DNA from: Lachnospiraceae bacterium
GTDB taxonomy: Bacteria; Bacillota; Clostridia; Lachnospirales; Lachnospiraceae
NCBI GenBank assembly: GCA_017450065.1
Contig: JAFSYI010000059.1
Location: 1 to 64,000, forward strand
Length of the DNA stretch: 64,000 bases
Direction of reading: 5' to 3'
Notes under the pieces: model-generated
The model's input: only the letters and a program-made list of their open reading frames with translations
Told to the model about the DNA's origin: nothing
Databases searched by the model: none
Part shown: piece by piece, positions 20,466-29,622 of the stretch
Numbering within the stretch: the first letter of the stretch is position 1
Layout: each line of letters starts with the position of its first letter
Program-made: the position numbers and the translations under genes

Positions 20466-22313
20466 TTGGAAAAGAACAGAAAACAGACAGATCTTTTTAT
20501 AATTTTACTGTATGCCGTAATTATCCTGTCAATGATAGCATACGCGATCTTTTTACATAGAAGGATCCGCGATAATGTGAAGCAGGATGCCATGCAGGTT
20601 ACTTCGGAATATGCAGGTGTGCTGAATACCGAAATGTCAGAACAACAGATCATGCTTAGGACTGTGGGAGAAATGATAAGCGGGGATGCCCTGTTTAATA
20701 CCGATCCGCAGAATGAGCTTAAGAAAGCGTGCTCGGTTTCGGGATTTGATTATCTGTGCTTTACAGATGATTCGGGGACATGGTCTACCGCAGATGATCT
20801 TGATGTGAAAAGCATAATGTCTAATGAGGCTTTCAGCGAAGCTAAGAACGGTTCGGCATCGGTCTCCGGAACGGCTGTTGAGATTATCAAGGGTGTTAAA
20901 GCCGTTGCTATGTATACTCCTGTATATTCGGACGGTGAAGTAAGGGGTGTTCTGACCGGCTGTATAACCGCAGACAGCGTTGGGAAGATGCTGGCTATGG
21001 ACGTTAATACAAAGAGTGTTTTTATCCTTATAGATGATGAGACAAATGTACTTGGAATAAACAATGATTCAAAGTTTAAGGTACAGGGATATGATTTCAA
21101 TACTTTTTTGAACAGATTTAAATATAAGAACAGGAAGGAAGCGGATAATATAAGGGCGGCACTGAAGGAGGGCGGTTTTGATTCTTTAAGGTACAGTTAT
21201 TACGGCGAAGAAAAGTATCTGTCATATTATCCTTTTGGGATCAGTAACTGGTATCTTATCAAGTTCATTTCATATTCGGATGCCAGAGCTCCGTATTTAC
21301 CCATGTTCAACGGTTTTATTGTGATGTGCGTTGCTATCATCGCAGCACTTGTGTTCGCGGCATTTCTTATAAGAGGATACAGCAGTATCATTCTGGCGTT
21401 GGAAGAGAGTAACCAGAGATACGAGCGGTTTAACAAGGAAAAGAACTCCGTTACATATACATATAACCGGACTTCGCGTGCTGTTGAGCTCAACGGTGCG
21501 GTAGAGGAGATCTTCGGCAAGGAGTTTGTGAATCTGAAATCGGTAAATCTTATGACACTTTTGGAAAAGCTCCATCCGGAGGATCAGAATTTTGTAAAGG
21601 TGCTTCGTAAAAAGCTGGATAACGGAGAAAAACAGTTCGCTAACGAGATCAGGATAATGAACCCGGAGGGAGAATACGGATGGTATAAGATCAGCGGTAT
21701 CTTATTTGGCGATAACGGCATTACGATCGTCGGCAACGTCCAAAGCTCGGATGAGGAGATCGACAGAGAACACGCGTTGAGAAGAAAAGCCGAGACAGAC
21801 CTGCTTACGGGGCTTCTGAATAAGATAACAATGGAGGATTCGGTTAATGCTCTCATCAGCGAGAAACCGCATGGTGTGTATTATTTCTACATAATCGATC
21901 TGGATAATTTCAAGGAAGTCAATGATAATCTGGGACATGCGATGGGCGATACGGTTCTTGTTGAAGTGGCAGATAAGTTAAGGCAGATATTCTCTGAATT
22001 TGACCGGATAGGAAGGATAGGAGGAGACGAGTTCGCCGTACTGCTGAATGTTCCGGAGAATATGAACCTTTCCAACAATAACCTGGTGGAGATCAAGGCG
22101 AAGGCGATCAACAACAGCCTGAGAAATACCTACAGCGATGGTGATAAGAGAGTAAATGTTTCGGCAAGCATAGGTATCTCAAGATACGATGAAAACAACA
22201 GAGATTACGGCAGTCTGTATAAGAGTGCCGATGAGATACTGTATTACAGTAAGAAGCACGGAAAGGATCAGTACAATATATGTGATTCGACAGACGGTAT
22301 GAAAGGAGAATAA
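20466..22313 (+). CDS. Membrane diguanylate cyclase with Cache-like sensor (GGDEF)
   Basis: A 615-residue signalling protein. A membrane segment (about 9-29) is followed by an extracytoplasmic domain of about 240 residues that reads as a Cache-type sensor (GVKAVAMYTPVYSDGEVRGVLTG). A second membrane segment lies near 280-300. A PAS-like domain (about 320-430) precedes a GGDEF domain with intact IGGDEFAVL. No RxxD inhibitory site precedes the GGDEF motif. It should make c-di-GMP. The TTG start has AAGGAG eight bases upstream. It sits between galT and the aldo/keto reductase gene with a two-base gap downstream, so its expression is tied to sugar genes. Confidence 0.9.
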   Translation: MEKNRKQTDLFIILLYAVIILSMIAYAIFLHRRIRDNVKQDAMQVTSEYAGVLNTEMSEQQIMLRTVGEMISGDALFNTDPQNELKKACSVSGFDYLCFTDDSGTWSTADDLDVKSIMSNEAFSEAKNGSASVSGTAVEIIKGVKAVAMYTPVYSDGEVRGVLTGCITADSVGKMLAMDVNTKSVFILIDDETNVLGINNDSKFKVQGYDFNTFLNRFKYKNRKEADNIRAALKEGGFDSLRYSYYGEEKYLSYYPFGISNWYLIKFISYSDARAPYLPMFNGFIVMCVAIIAALVFAAFLIRGYSSIILALEESNQRYERFNKEKNSVTYTYNRTSRAVELNGAVEEIFGKEFVNLKSVNLMTLLEKLHPEDQNFVKVLRKKLDNGEKQFANEIRIMNPEGEYGWYKISGILFGDNGITIVGNVQSSDEEIDREHALRRKAETDLLTGLLNKITMEDSVNALISEKPHGVYYFYIIDLDNFKEVNDNLGHAMGDTVLVEVADKLRQIFSEFDRIGRIGGDEFAVLLNVPENMNLSNNNLVEIKAKAINNSLRNTYSDGDKRVNVSASIGISRYDENNRDYGSLYKSADEILYYSKKHGKDQYNICDSTDGMKGE

Positions 22314-22315
22314 GA

Positions 22316-23311
22316 ATGTACTACAAACCTTCAGAATCAAGATATGAAAAAATGGAATACAGAAGCTGTGGTGAGAGCGGACTTAAACTGTCCGCTCTTT
22401 CCCTCGGCTTATGGCACAACTTCGGAGATACCGGAGTGTATTCAAACATGAAGAAGATGTGTGAAACGGCTTTTGATAACGGTATCACACACTTCGATCT
22501 GGCAAACAATTACGGTCCGGAGTACGGAAGTGCGGAAAGGAATTTCGGACAGATACTTAAGGACAGCTTCTGCGGATACAGGGATGAGCTGATAATCAGT
22601 ACCAAGGCAGGCTATGATATGTGGCCGGGACCTTACGGTGATCACGGAAGCCGAAAGTACCTTATTGCAAGCATAGATCAGAGCCTTAAGAGAATGGGGC
22701 TTGATTATGTGGATATTTTCTATCACCACAGACCCGATCCCGATACTCCGCTTGAAGAAACCATGGGAGCACTTGCGCAGATAGTAAACAGCGGCAAGGC
22801 ACTGTATGTCGGCCTTTCCAATTATAACGGTGAGAGACTAAAAAAGGCATCGGCACTGTTAAGAGAGATGAGGGTACCGTTTGTCATTAATCAGAACAGG
22901 TACAACATCTTTGACAGAACCATTGAAGAGAACGGACTTCTTGAAGCATCCATAGAAGAGAAGAAGGGTATCATATGTTTTTCGCCTTTGGCTCAGGGAC
23001 TCCTTACAGACAGATATCTTAAAGGGATTCCGGAGGATTCAAGGATAAGCAGGGACGGTAGATTCTTAAATGAGAAGAGCCTGTCGGATGACATGCTTGC
23101 AAAGATAAAGTCTCTTAACGATTTCGCAGCTGACCGTGGTGATACTCTGAGCAGAATGGCTCTCAGATGGCTGCTTGACCGGGAGGGAATCACCAGCGTT
23201 ATAATCGGTGCCTCCAAGAGCGAGCAGATACTTACCAATCTTGAGGTACTTGATTCGAAACCGCTGTCAGAGGATGAGCTTAGAAAGATTGATGAGCTCG
23301 CCGGTATGTGA
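22316..23311 (+). CDS. Aldo/keto reductase (YghZ-like)
   Basis: A 331-residue NADPH-dependent TIM-barrel reductase. Visible features are the catalytic Asp/Tyr region HFDLANNYGPEYGSAE, the lysine strand ELIISTKAGYDMWPGPYG, the histidine strand YVDIFYHHRPDPDTPLEETMGAL, and the cofactor segment IIGASKSEQILTNL. The sequence is closest to the YghZ/GpR group, which reduces aldehydes such as glyceraldehyde-3-phosphate or methylglyoxal. The start lies two bases after the diguanylate cyclase stop with AAAGGAG before it. The substrate here is unknown; removal of aldehydes from aldolase pathways is plausible with RhaD nearby. Confidence 0.85.
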   Translation: MYYKPSESRYEKMEYRSCGESGLKLSALSLGLWHNFGDTGVYSNMKKMCETAFDNGITHFDLANNYGPEYGSAERNFGQILKDSFCGYRDELIISTKAGYDMWPGPYGDHGSRKYLIASIDQSLKRMGLDYVDIFYHHRPDPDTPLEETMGALAQIVNSGKALYVGLSNYNGERLKKASALLREMRVPFVINQNRYNIFDRTIEENGLLEASIEEKKGIICFSPLAQGLLTDRYLKGIPEDSRISRDGRFLNEKSLSDDMLAKIKSLNDFAADRGDTLSRMALRWLLDREGITSVIIGASKSEQILTNLEVLDSKPLSEDELRKIDELAGM

Positions 23312-23435
23312 TGTACTGAATAGTTGCCAGGTTTATGCGAAAGTATTTCGATGAATCATGAAAATGAAAGTGAAACGGGATAGTGTAAGATAAGCCATAA
23401 AAACGGATTCTGAGAAGATTCACAGGGAGGTAAAT

Positions 23436-24299
23436 ATGGAATTAAGAACAGCAGCTTCACCAAAGGATGTTAGAAACTATGATACTGAAAGACTGAGAGA
23501 GGAATTCCTTATTGAGAAGGTTTTCTTCGAAGATGAGATACATCTCGTATACAGTCATATAGACAGGATAATTACAGGCGCGGCCATGCCGGTAAATGGT
23601 GAACTTAAGCTCGAGGCAGGAAGCGAACTGAGAGCCGATTATTTCCTTCAGAGAAGGGAAATGGGAGTTATCAATATCGGCGGTGACGGAGTTATATCCG
23701 TGGATGGGAAAGACTATACCGTTGCGCACAGAAACGGAATGTATATAGGGATGGGCAGGAAGGATATAGTCTTTAAATCATTAGATCATAATATGCCCTC
23801 TAAATTCTATATTAACAGCGCACCTGCCCATCATGAATACCCTACGGTGCTTATAAAAACAGAAGGAGAGGCAGATGAGGATTCGGTTGTTATCAAACCG
23901 GAGAATAAGAAGGAGCTTGGAAGCCTGGAGCTGTCCAATCACAGGACGATATGCAAGTATATCCTTCCCGGTCAGGTGGAGAGCTGCCAGCTGGAAATGG
24001 GGATGACACATCTCGAACCCGGCAGCGTATGGAATACCATGCCGTGTCATACGCATGACAGAAGGATGGAAGTATATCTTTATTTTGAAATTCCCGAGGA
24101 TGCTTTTGTAATGCATTTTATGGGTGAACCTGCTCAGACAAGGCATATAGTGATGAGGAACGAACAGGCGGTTATTTCACCGAGCTGGTCCGTTCACTCG
24201 GGCTGCGGTTCCAGAAATTATACATTCATATGGGGAATGGTAGGAGAGAATCAGGATTTTGATGATATGGATGATGTTGATAACCGCGATCTTCTGTAA
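23436..24299 (+). CDS. kduI: 5-dehydro-4-deoxy-D-glucuronate isomerase (KduI)
   Basis: A 287-residue cupin isomerase that converts 5-dehydro-4-deoxy-D-glucuronate to 3-deoxy-D-glycero-2,5-hexodiulosonate in the breakdown of unsaturated uronates from pectin or other polyuronides. Length and sequence fit KduI throughout. The zinc ligands are seen in MPCHTHDRRMEVYLYFE, and the C-terminal signature is ISPSWSVHSGCGSRNYTFIWGMVGENQDFDDMD. It has a GGGAGG site before the ATG. KduD and pectate lyases are not in the window. With rhaD downstream it points to rhamnogalacturonan-type substrates. Confidence 0.95.
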   Translation: MELRTAASPKDVRNYDTERLREEFLIEKVFFEDEIHLVYSHIDRIITGAAMPVNGELKLEAGSELRADYFLQRREMGVINIGGDGVISVDGKDYTVAHRNGMYIGMGRKDIVFKSLDHNMPSKFYINSAPAHHEYPTVLIKTEGEADEDSVVIKPENKKELGSLELSNHRTICKYILPGQVESCQLEMGMTHLEPGSVWNTMPCHTHDRRMEVYLYFEIPEDAFVMHFMGEPAQTRHIVMRNEQAVISPSWSVHSGCGSRNYTFIWGMVGENQDFDDMDDVDNRDLL

Positions 24300-24417
24300 A
24301 TGTGATAAATGAAACGGGTACGTTTGCCATATCATGAACTTCTGATGAAATTCGCTGTTTTATGCAGATATGCCCGGATTATGAAAAGGGAGAAAAGAAA
24401 TAATCAAGGGATTTAAG

Positions 24418-25284
24418 ATGAAGCTTAATCACGGATGTGAGAAGGAATACGATAATTATATATTTGACCTCTACGGAACACTTATAGACATAGATGTCGA
24501 TGAACACAGCACAGAGCTTTGGGATGCACTGGCATCATTATACAGTGTCTATGGATGTGATTACAGGTCAAAAGAAATGATGGAGCTTTTCTTCGAAATG
24601 GATGAAGAGGAGAGGATATCGGTAGTGAATTCCATGGGATTCAAACATGCCGAGATCAGGCTGGAAAGAGTATATACAAGACTGCTGTTCGAATGTGAGC
24701 AGGTACATCCTGTGACTGTGACCATAGCAGGAAAAGCAGTTGATGCTCTGAGGAAAGCTTATGGAAAGGACAGGGAAAAGGTAATAGAGCTGGTGCAGGA
24801 AAGCGACTGGTGCGTTGAAGTGGCAAATCTTTTCAGGATACTGTCAAGAAAGTATATCAAGCTTTTCCCGGGAACGGTCAGTGTGCTTAAAGGACTCAGG
24901 GAAAGAGGGAAAAAGGTATTTCTTTTGTCAAATGCCCAGAAAGTCTTCACAATGCCGGAGATTGAGGCAATGGGTCTTAATGAGTGCTTTGACAGGATGT
25001 ACATATCCTCGGATTATTACGTTAAGAAACCCGACACTGCATTTATGGACAGGCTGCTTGAGGATGAGGGGCTTGACAGAAACAGAAGTGTGATGGTAGG
25101 AGACGATCCCGTAAATGATGCTTCGATGGCAGTGTTAAACGATATGGACTGCATACTGTTAAATACATCAGAACGCAGTAAAAAGGAGATTGACGAGGTA
25201 GTTGACAGGACTGTCGAAGAGAGAGGCGGCTCATATCATGGATGTGTAACGGTGGTTAATACCATTTCGGATATTAATATCTAA
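24418..25284 (+). CDS. HAD-superfamily hydrolase
   Basis: A 288-residue HAD protein with motif I FDLYGTLIDID, motif II FLLSNAQ, a lysine region VKKPDTAFMDRLL and motif IV MVGDDPVNDASMA. The second acidic residue of the phosphatase motif DxDGT is Tyr here (DLYGT), as in haloacid-dehalogenase-like members, so phosphatase activity is less certain. The cap region (about 30-140) is longer than in the smallest family members. It lies between kduI and rhaD and may act on a sugar phosphate or a toxic by-product, but the substrate cannot be read from sequence. Confidence 0.8.
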   Translation: MKLNHGCEKEYDNYIFDLYGTLIDIDVDEHSTELWDALASLYSVYGCDYRSKEMMELFFEMDEEERISVVNSMGFKHAEIRLERVYTRLLFECEQVHPVTVTIAGKAVDALRKAYGKDREKVIELVQESDWCVEVANLFRILSRKYIKLFPGTVSVLKGLRERGKKVFLLSNAQKVFTMPEIEAMGLNECFDRMYISSDYYVKKPDTAFMDRLLEDEGLDRNRSVMVGDDPVNDASMAVLNDMDCILLNTSERSKKEIDEVVDRTVEERGGSYHGCVTVVNTISDINI

Positions 25285-25390
25285 TGTCCGGTAAAGGTTC
25301 TGTGAAGCATTAACAGGCTTTCTGAAAATATAGCGAAAGCATTATGGTAAACGAATTAAACTCATTCACTATATAAAAGGAGAAAATGAA

Positions 25391-26218
25391 ATGAAGGTAC
25401 TTGAATCAGAATTTGCGAAGGGATTTATCCGTATGGCAGATGACGGATGGCAGCTTCGTTACCATGAGAGAAACGGAGGAAATCTTTCCTACAGGATACG
25501 TCCCGAGGAGATAGAAGAGGTAAGGGAGGATCTTGTTGAAGGTGACTGGCGTGAAATAGGTGCGGTTGCCAACGAGGTTGCCGGGGAATATTTCATGGTA
25601 ACGGGAAGCGGTAAGTTTTTCAGAAATGTGATCTTAAATCCCGAAGAGGCAGCAGGCATCATAGAGATCAGTGATGACGGATCTAAGTACAGGGTGGTAT
25701 GGGGACTGATCAACGGAGCGGTTCCTACATCCGAGCTTCCGTCACATCTTCTCAATCAGTCGGTTAAAAAGCGTGTGACCAATGGAAAGAACAGAGTAAT
25801 ATATCATGCTCATCCTGCCAATGTGATCGCTCTTACATTTATACTTCCGCTTGATGATAAGGTGTTTACGAGAGAACTGTGGGAAATGATGACTGAGTGT
25901 CCCATCGTGTTCCCGGAGGGTATCGGAGTTGTTCCATGGATGGTACCCGGCGGCCGCGAAATTGCCGAGGCGTCAGCCAGGCTTATGGAGGAGCACAATG
26001 CGGTTATCTGGGCACATCACGGGCTGTTTGCAGCAGGGGAGGATTTCGACCTTGCCTTTGGTCTGTTCCATACGATCGAGAAGTCAGCTGAAATCCTGCT
26101 AAAGGTAATGAATGTTACCGACAGGAAGATGCAGACCATTCAGCCTGATGATTTCCGAAGCCTGGCCGAAGCATTCAATGTGAAACTTCCTGAGAAATAT
26201 CTGTATGAAAAGAAGTAA
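25391..26218 (+). CDS. rhaD: Rhamnulose-1-phosphate aldolase
   Basis: A 275-residue class II aldolase, the same length as the Escherichia coli enzyme. It splits L-rhamnulose-1-phosphate into dihydroxyacetone phosphate and L-lactaldehyde. Features are the phosphate-binding RNGGNLSYR, the TGSGKFFRN loop, zinc ligands in IYHAHPANVIALT and WAHHGLFAAG, and the C-terminal FHTIEKSAEILLKV. AAAGGAG precedes the ATG. Rhamnose isomerase and kinase genes are not seen in the window. The gene converges on the oxidoreductase cluster with a 38-base gap followed by REP sequence. Confidence 0.93.
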   Translation: MKVLESEFAKGFIRMADDGWQLRYHERNGGNLSYRIRPEEIEEVREDLVEGDWREIGAVANEVAGEYFMVTGSGKFFRNVILNPEEAAGIIEISDDGSKYRVVWGLINGAVPTSELPSHLLNQSVKKRVTNGKNRVIYHAHPANVIALTFILPLDDKVFTRELWEMMTECPIVFPEGIGVVPWMVPGGREIAEASARLMEEHNAVIWAHHGLFAAGEDFDLAFGLFHTIEKSAEILLKVMNVTDRKMQTIQPDDFRSLAEAFNVKLPEKYLYEKK

Positions 26219-26256
26219 TATACCTTTACCAGCGCACCTGCCATCGCTGACGGAGC

Positions 26257-27477
26257 TTATCGATGGGTTCGTGGAGCCGGGGGACCGTGGAGCCGGGGGA
26301 CGGTTCCCCGGTTCCGTTCGTTTTCTTCATTCCCTTCTTCTGAGCCGGGAACCGGAGAACCGTCCCCGGGTACCCACGGTTCCTTTGCACGCAGTCTGTT
26401 GAGATTCATCTCGTATAATTCTTCGTCAACCGGAATATAAGCCCAGTCATCTGTCCAGGCGGATAGGTAAGCCGCATTGGAGATGGACAGAGAATTAAGA
26501 CCATCCTCGCCGTTTGCTATAAGTGGAGTACCGTCAAGTATTGCATCAGCGAAATTATTAAGGATTATGGGATGGCCGTCGGGCTCGGGTGCACTGAATT
26601 CCTCATATTCGGCTTCGGGACTGGCGAATCCCGATCCGCAGGTAAAGCAGAATTCTCGCTCGGGAATCTTAAGCTTTGTCCATTTTAATAATCCGCCTTC
26701 CAGAACGAGCTTTCCACGGTCGGCAGCTATTTCGAGTCTGTTTGTACCGGGAGTCTCACCTGTGGTTGTGATAAAGGTGGCAGTAGCACCGCCTTCATAT
26801 TCTCCGAAAATGGTAACATCATCTTCAACGCTTATATTGTGATATTTTCCGACTGAGCAGAATGCGCGTATCCGCTTAGGCATTCCTAATATCCACTGCC
26901 ACAGATCAAGATTATGCGGAGCCTGATTTAACAGGACGCCACCGCCTTCGCCATTCCAGGTTCCACGCCATGAGCCTGAATCATAGTAGGTCTGAGTCCG
27001 GTACCAGTTGGTGATTATCCAGGTAAGACGCTTTGGCTCTCCGAGTTCACCACTGCTTACTATTTCTTTGGCCCTGGAAAAGAGTGGATTGGTCCGCTGA
27101 TTAAACATTATGGCAAAAACAGTCCCTGCTTTGGCAGCTGCCTCATTCATTTCCCTGACCTGCCTTGTATATACTCCGGCAGGTTTTTCAGTAATTACGT
27201 GGAGCTTTCTCCTGAAGCTTTCTTTTGCAATAACAGGATGTTCATAATGTGGTGCCGCAATTAGTACGGCATCAATAAGTCCGCTGTCAAGCATCTCTGA
27301 AGTATTTTCAAAGGTCTTGATTTCGGGACACAATGCAGAGGCTCTTTTAAGCATGTCCGAACAGGGATCCGATACCGCTACAACCCTGATCCTCGGACAC
27401 TGTCCCTCGGCTATACTGTTAAGATGTCCGTAACCCATATTACCGACACCGGCTATTCCAAGTCTTATATGATCCAT
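26257..27477 (-). CDS. Gfo/Idh/MocA family oxidoreductase with REP-encoded C-terminal tail
   Basis: A 406-residue NAD(P)-dependent sugar dehydrogenase. The Rossmann motif is GIAGVGNMGYGH, the catalytic-site lysine lies in TEKPAGVYTRQVREMN, and the conserved histidine region is LLNQAPHNLDLWQW. It is closely related to the second oxidoreductase of this cluster (shared EKPAGVYTRQVREMN, WIITxWYRTQ, GEGGGVLLNQ). The native end is probably near LNRLRAKEPW. The last 40 or so residues (Gly/Pro/Glu-rich, GTVPRLHGPPAPRTHR) come from two REP copies. The ATG was preferred to a GTG nine bases upstream; neither has a strong binding site. Oxidation of a glycoside hydroxyl is a likely reaction, substrate unknown. 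Confidence 0.87.
   Translation of the reverse strand: MDHIRLGIAGVGNMGYGHLNSIAEGQCPRIRVVAVSDPCSDMLKRASALCPEIKTFENTSEMLDSGLIDAVLIAAPHYEHPVIAKESFRRKLHVITEKPAGVYTRQVREMNEAAAKAGTVFAIMFNQRTNPLFSRAKEIVSSGELGEPKRLTWIITNWYRTQTYYDSGSWRGTWNGEGGGVLLNQAPHNLDLWQWILGMPKRIRAFCSVGKYHNISVEDDVTIFGEYEGGATATFITTTGETPGTNRLEIAADRGKLVLEGGLLKWTKLKIPEREFCFTCGSGFASPEAEYEEFSAPEPDGHPIILNNFADAILDGTPLIANGEDGLNSLSISNAAYLSAWTDDWAYIPVDEELYEMNLNRLRAKEPWVPGDGSPVPGSEEGNEENERNRGTVPRLHGPPAPRTHR
26273..26317. repeat. REP copy inside the 3' end of the oxidoreductase gene
   Basis: AGCCGGGGGACGGTTCCCCGG with an adjacent partial copy. It is translated as part of the C-terminal tail of the minus-strand oxidoreductase. Confidence 0.85.
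26342..26382. repeat. Second REP copy inside the oxidoreductase gene
   Basis: GGGAACCGGAGAACCGTCCCC is inverted relative to the neighbouring copy 25 bases away, so the pair forms a REPIN-like arrangement. Confidence 0.85.
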
Positions 27478-27489
27478 TTTAATCACTTA

Positions 27490-27518
27490 GGAGCTGTTCG
27501 AAAAATTTGAACAGCTCC
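27490..27518. repeat. Hairpin upstream of the first oxidoreductase gene
   Basis: GGAGCTGTTC and GAACAGCTCC form a ten-pair perfect stem around a nine-base AT-rich loop. It lies between the isomerase-like gene and the oxidoreductase gene on the minus strand. There is a short T run only on the plus side (GTTTTCC). It could be a processing or attenuation site in the minus-strand operon. Confidence 0.6.
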
Positions 27519-27561
27519 GTTTTCCTTAAATTTATTCTGTGTATGATGCAGTGCTTCCGGT

Positions 27562-28377
27562 CTACCGGCTGATGATCTTCTTAAGAGCATCGGCAGCGGC
27601 TTTAAATGCCGTAAATGAGTCGGGATACTCATATACGCCTACCTTACTCTTGCTGCTTCCTTCGAGCGAGCTTAATCCGTCAAATACCGTAAGATGAGGC
27701 TCTATCGTAAGTACGTCTCCCTTATATTGTGAAAGAAGATAAGGCAGATTTCCTTCGCCCTTTCCGGCTGGTACTACCGAACCGTCTGAGAGAGCATCCT
27801 TTATGTGCATATATTCAACATAGGGTGCGAGCAGCTCCCATGCTTCTTTCGTGTCCTGACCGGACTGTACGAAATTAGCGGGATCGAATATGGCTTTTAT
27901 TTCCGGGAAGGTCTCGTGTATTTTAAGACATCTTGATGCTATGTCTCCGTATATTCCTTTTTCATTTTCATGACAGAGTATAATGCCGCTTCCTTTGGCC
28001 GCCTCAATGAACCGTCCGAGCCTCTCGGCAACGAGGTCGAACTTATCCTGTGCGTCATAGAAGCTGAAAAGCCTTATATGCTTTGTGTTAAGCTCAAAAC
28101 ATACCTCAATGCTTCGCTTGAAATTATCGAGATGTGCTTCGAAATCATCTGTCGATGTTATCTTACCGTAAGGTGAACCCAGCGACCATACCGACAGACC
28201 TTCGTCTTCAAGCCTCTTTCTGACTTCGCGTGCGTCCTCCTTTGTTGCTTCGGCAATATTTTTACCGTCAAAATTGCGGATCTCAAGCATTGAAATCCCG
28301 TTATCCTTAAGTGCTTTTATCTGTTCGTCCAAAGCCGGTGAAGCTTCGTCTGCAAATGCTGCAAGTCTGAATCCCAT
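27562..28377 (-). CDS. TIM-barrel sugar isomerase/epimerase-like protein (AP_endonuc_2 fold)
   Basis: A 271-residue xylose-isomerase-like TIM-barrel protein. The four expected metal ligands are all present: E137 in CHENEKG, D165 in IFDPANF, H191 in MHIKDA and E226 in TIEPHL. These proteins isomerise keto-sugars or, in glycoside-cleaving systems, eliminate an aglycone from a 3-keto sugar. It sits between two Gfo/Idh oxidoreductase genes on the same strand, with 11 bases between its start and the upstream gene's stop, so the three act together. TCCTCC on the plus strand marks a good ribosome binding site. The exact reaction is not known. Confidence 0.85.
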   Translation of the reverse strand: MGFRLAAFADEASPALDEQIKALKDNGISMLEIRNFDGKNIAEATKEDAREVRKRLEDEGLSVWSLGSPYGKITSTDDFEAHLDNFKRSIEVCFELNTKHIRLFSFYDAQDKFDLVAERLGRFIEAAKGSGIILCHENEKGIYGDIASRCLKIHETFPEIKAIFDPANFVQSGQDTKEAWELLAPYVEYMHIKDALSDGSVVPAGKGEGNLPYLLSQYKGDVLTIEPHLTVFDGLSSLEGSSKSKVGVYEYPDSFTAFKAAADALKKIISR

Positions 28378-28388
28378 AACTGTCCTCC

Positions 28389-29543
28389 TTAATAAGTTCC
28401 TTCGGTGTCGAATACGATACCGCTTCCTGTTTTCTTCTTTGAGGTTTTTCTTCTCTTGTTAAGCTCCTCAAGGAACAGGTCCTCGTTAAACGGTATCTCA
28501 ACAGGTCTGTCAAGCCATGCTGAGAGATACATTGCATTGGATAATGTTAATCCACGGATGCCTTCTGTTCCTTCGGCGACGAGCTGCCCTCCGTGAAGGA
28601 TCCTGTCTGCGAAGGCTCTGAGTACGCCGTCGTGCTGTTCGTTCTTTCCGTCGGTTTCGATTTCCGTGCTGGTCATTTCAGGCTTTTTGAAGCCTTCGGG
28701 CTCGGTCTTGCAGAAGGTTCTTTCATTTACGCTGAGCCTGTCGAAAGAGAGCTTATCCTCTTCACAAATGATCCTTCCCATTTCAAAGGTAAGCTCCAGA
28801 CGGTTGGTTCCGGGAGCGTCTCCCGTTGTGGTAACGAAGACGCCGGTAGCTCCGTTCTCATATTCGAGATATGCTGTCACATCATCTTCCACCTCAATAT
28901 CGTGCCATTTGCCCACATGACAGAATGCTCTTACTCTTACAGGCATTCCGCACAGCCACTGAAGAAGATCCAGCTGGTGAGGGCACTGGTTTAATAGCAC
29001 ACCGCCTCCTTCGCCGTCCCATGTGGCCTTCCAGTCGGCAGCATCATAATAGGACTGAGTCCTGTACCAGTCTGTTATTATCCAGTTAACGCGTTTGAGA
29101 TTTCCGAGTTCGCCACTCTCGATCATTTCATGAAGCTTTCGGTATACACAGTTGGTACGCTGGTTAAGCATAAGCGCGAAAACCTTGTCACCCTTTGCTG
29201 CCACCTCGTTCATTTCCCGAACCTGACGGGTATATACTCCGGCAGGCTTCTCACTCAGAGCATGAACTCCATGCTCAAGCGCATAGATCACGAAGGTAGG
29301 ATGCAGATAATGAGGCGTTGCTATCAGTACTGCATCACAGCTTCCCGAATCGATAAGGGCGTATCCGTCATTGTACTTTATGATGTCTCCGGGGAGGTTA
29401 TCGCCTGCCCAGTCAAGACGTTCCTGTCTAACATCTGATACGGCGGTCAGCTTTATTTCCGGTACATTGCCTTTGGCTATACTCTTTGCATGGGTGGATC
29501 CCATACCGCCGATACCTATTATTCCCAGTCTCAGTTGCTCCAT
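28389..29543 (-). CDS. Gfo/Idh/MocA family oxidoreductase
   Basis: A 384-residue NAD(P)-dependent dehydrogenase and first gene of the minus-strand operon. It has the Rossmann motif GIIGIGGMGSTH, the lysine motif SEKPAGVYTRQVREMN and the histidine motif LLNQCPHQLDLLQW. It is a clear paralogue of the other oxidoreductase, which suggests two linked redox steps such as oxidation and later re-reduction of a sugar. A strong AAAGGAGAA precedes the ATG. The C-terminus is basic (NKRRKTSKKKTG) and is not affected by REP sequence. Confidence 0.88.
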   Translation of the reverse strand: MEQLRLGIIGIGGMGSTHAKSIAKGNVPEIKLTAVSDVRQERLDWAGDNLPGDIIKYNDGYALIDSGSCDAVLIATPHYLHPTFVIYALEHGVHALSEKPAGVYTRQVREMNEVAAKGDKVFALMLNQRTNCVYRKLHEMIESGELGNLKRVNWIITDWYRTQSYYDAADWKATWDGEGGGVLLNQCPHQLDLLQWLCGMPVRVRAFCHVGKWHDIEVEDDVTAYLEYENGATGVFVTTTGDAPGTNRLELTFEMGRIICEEDKLSFDRLSVNERTFCKTEPEGFKKPEMTSTEIETDGKNEQHDGVLRAFADRILHGGQLVAEGTEGIRGLTLSNAMYLSAWLDRPVEIPFNEDLFLEELNKRRKTSKKKTGSGIVFDTEGTY

Positions 29544-29622
29544 TGCGAATTCTCCTTTTTGAGTGTTATTAAAGGGTTCCTGTTTATTGCCTGTTTTGAA
29601 TTCAGGTACTTTTTATGATTGG

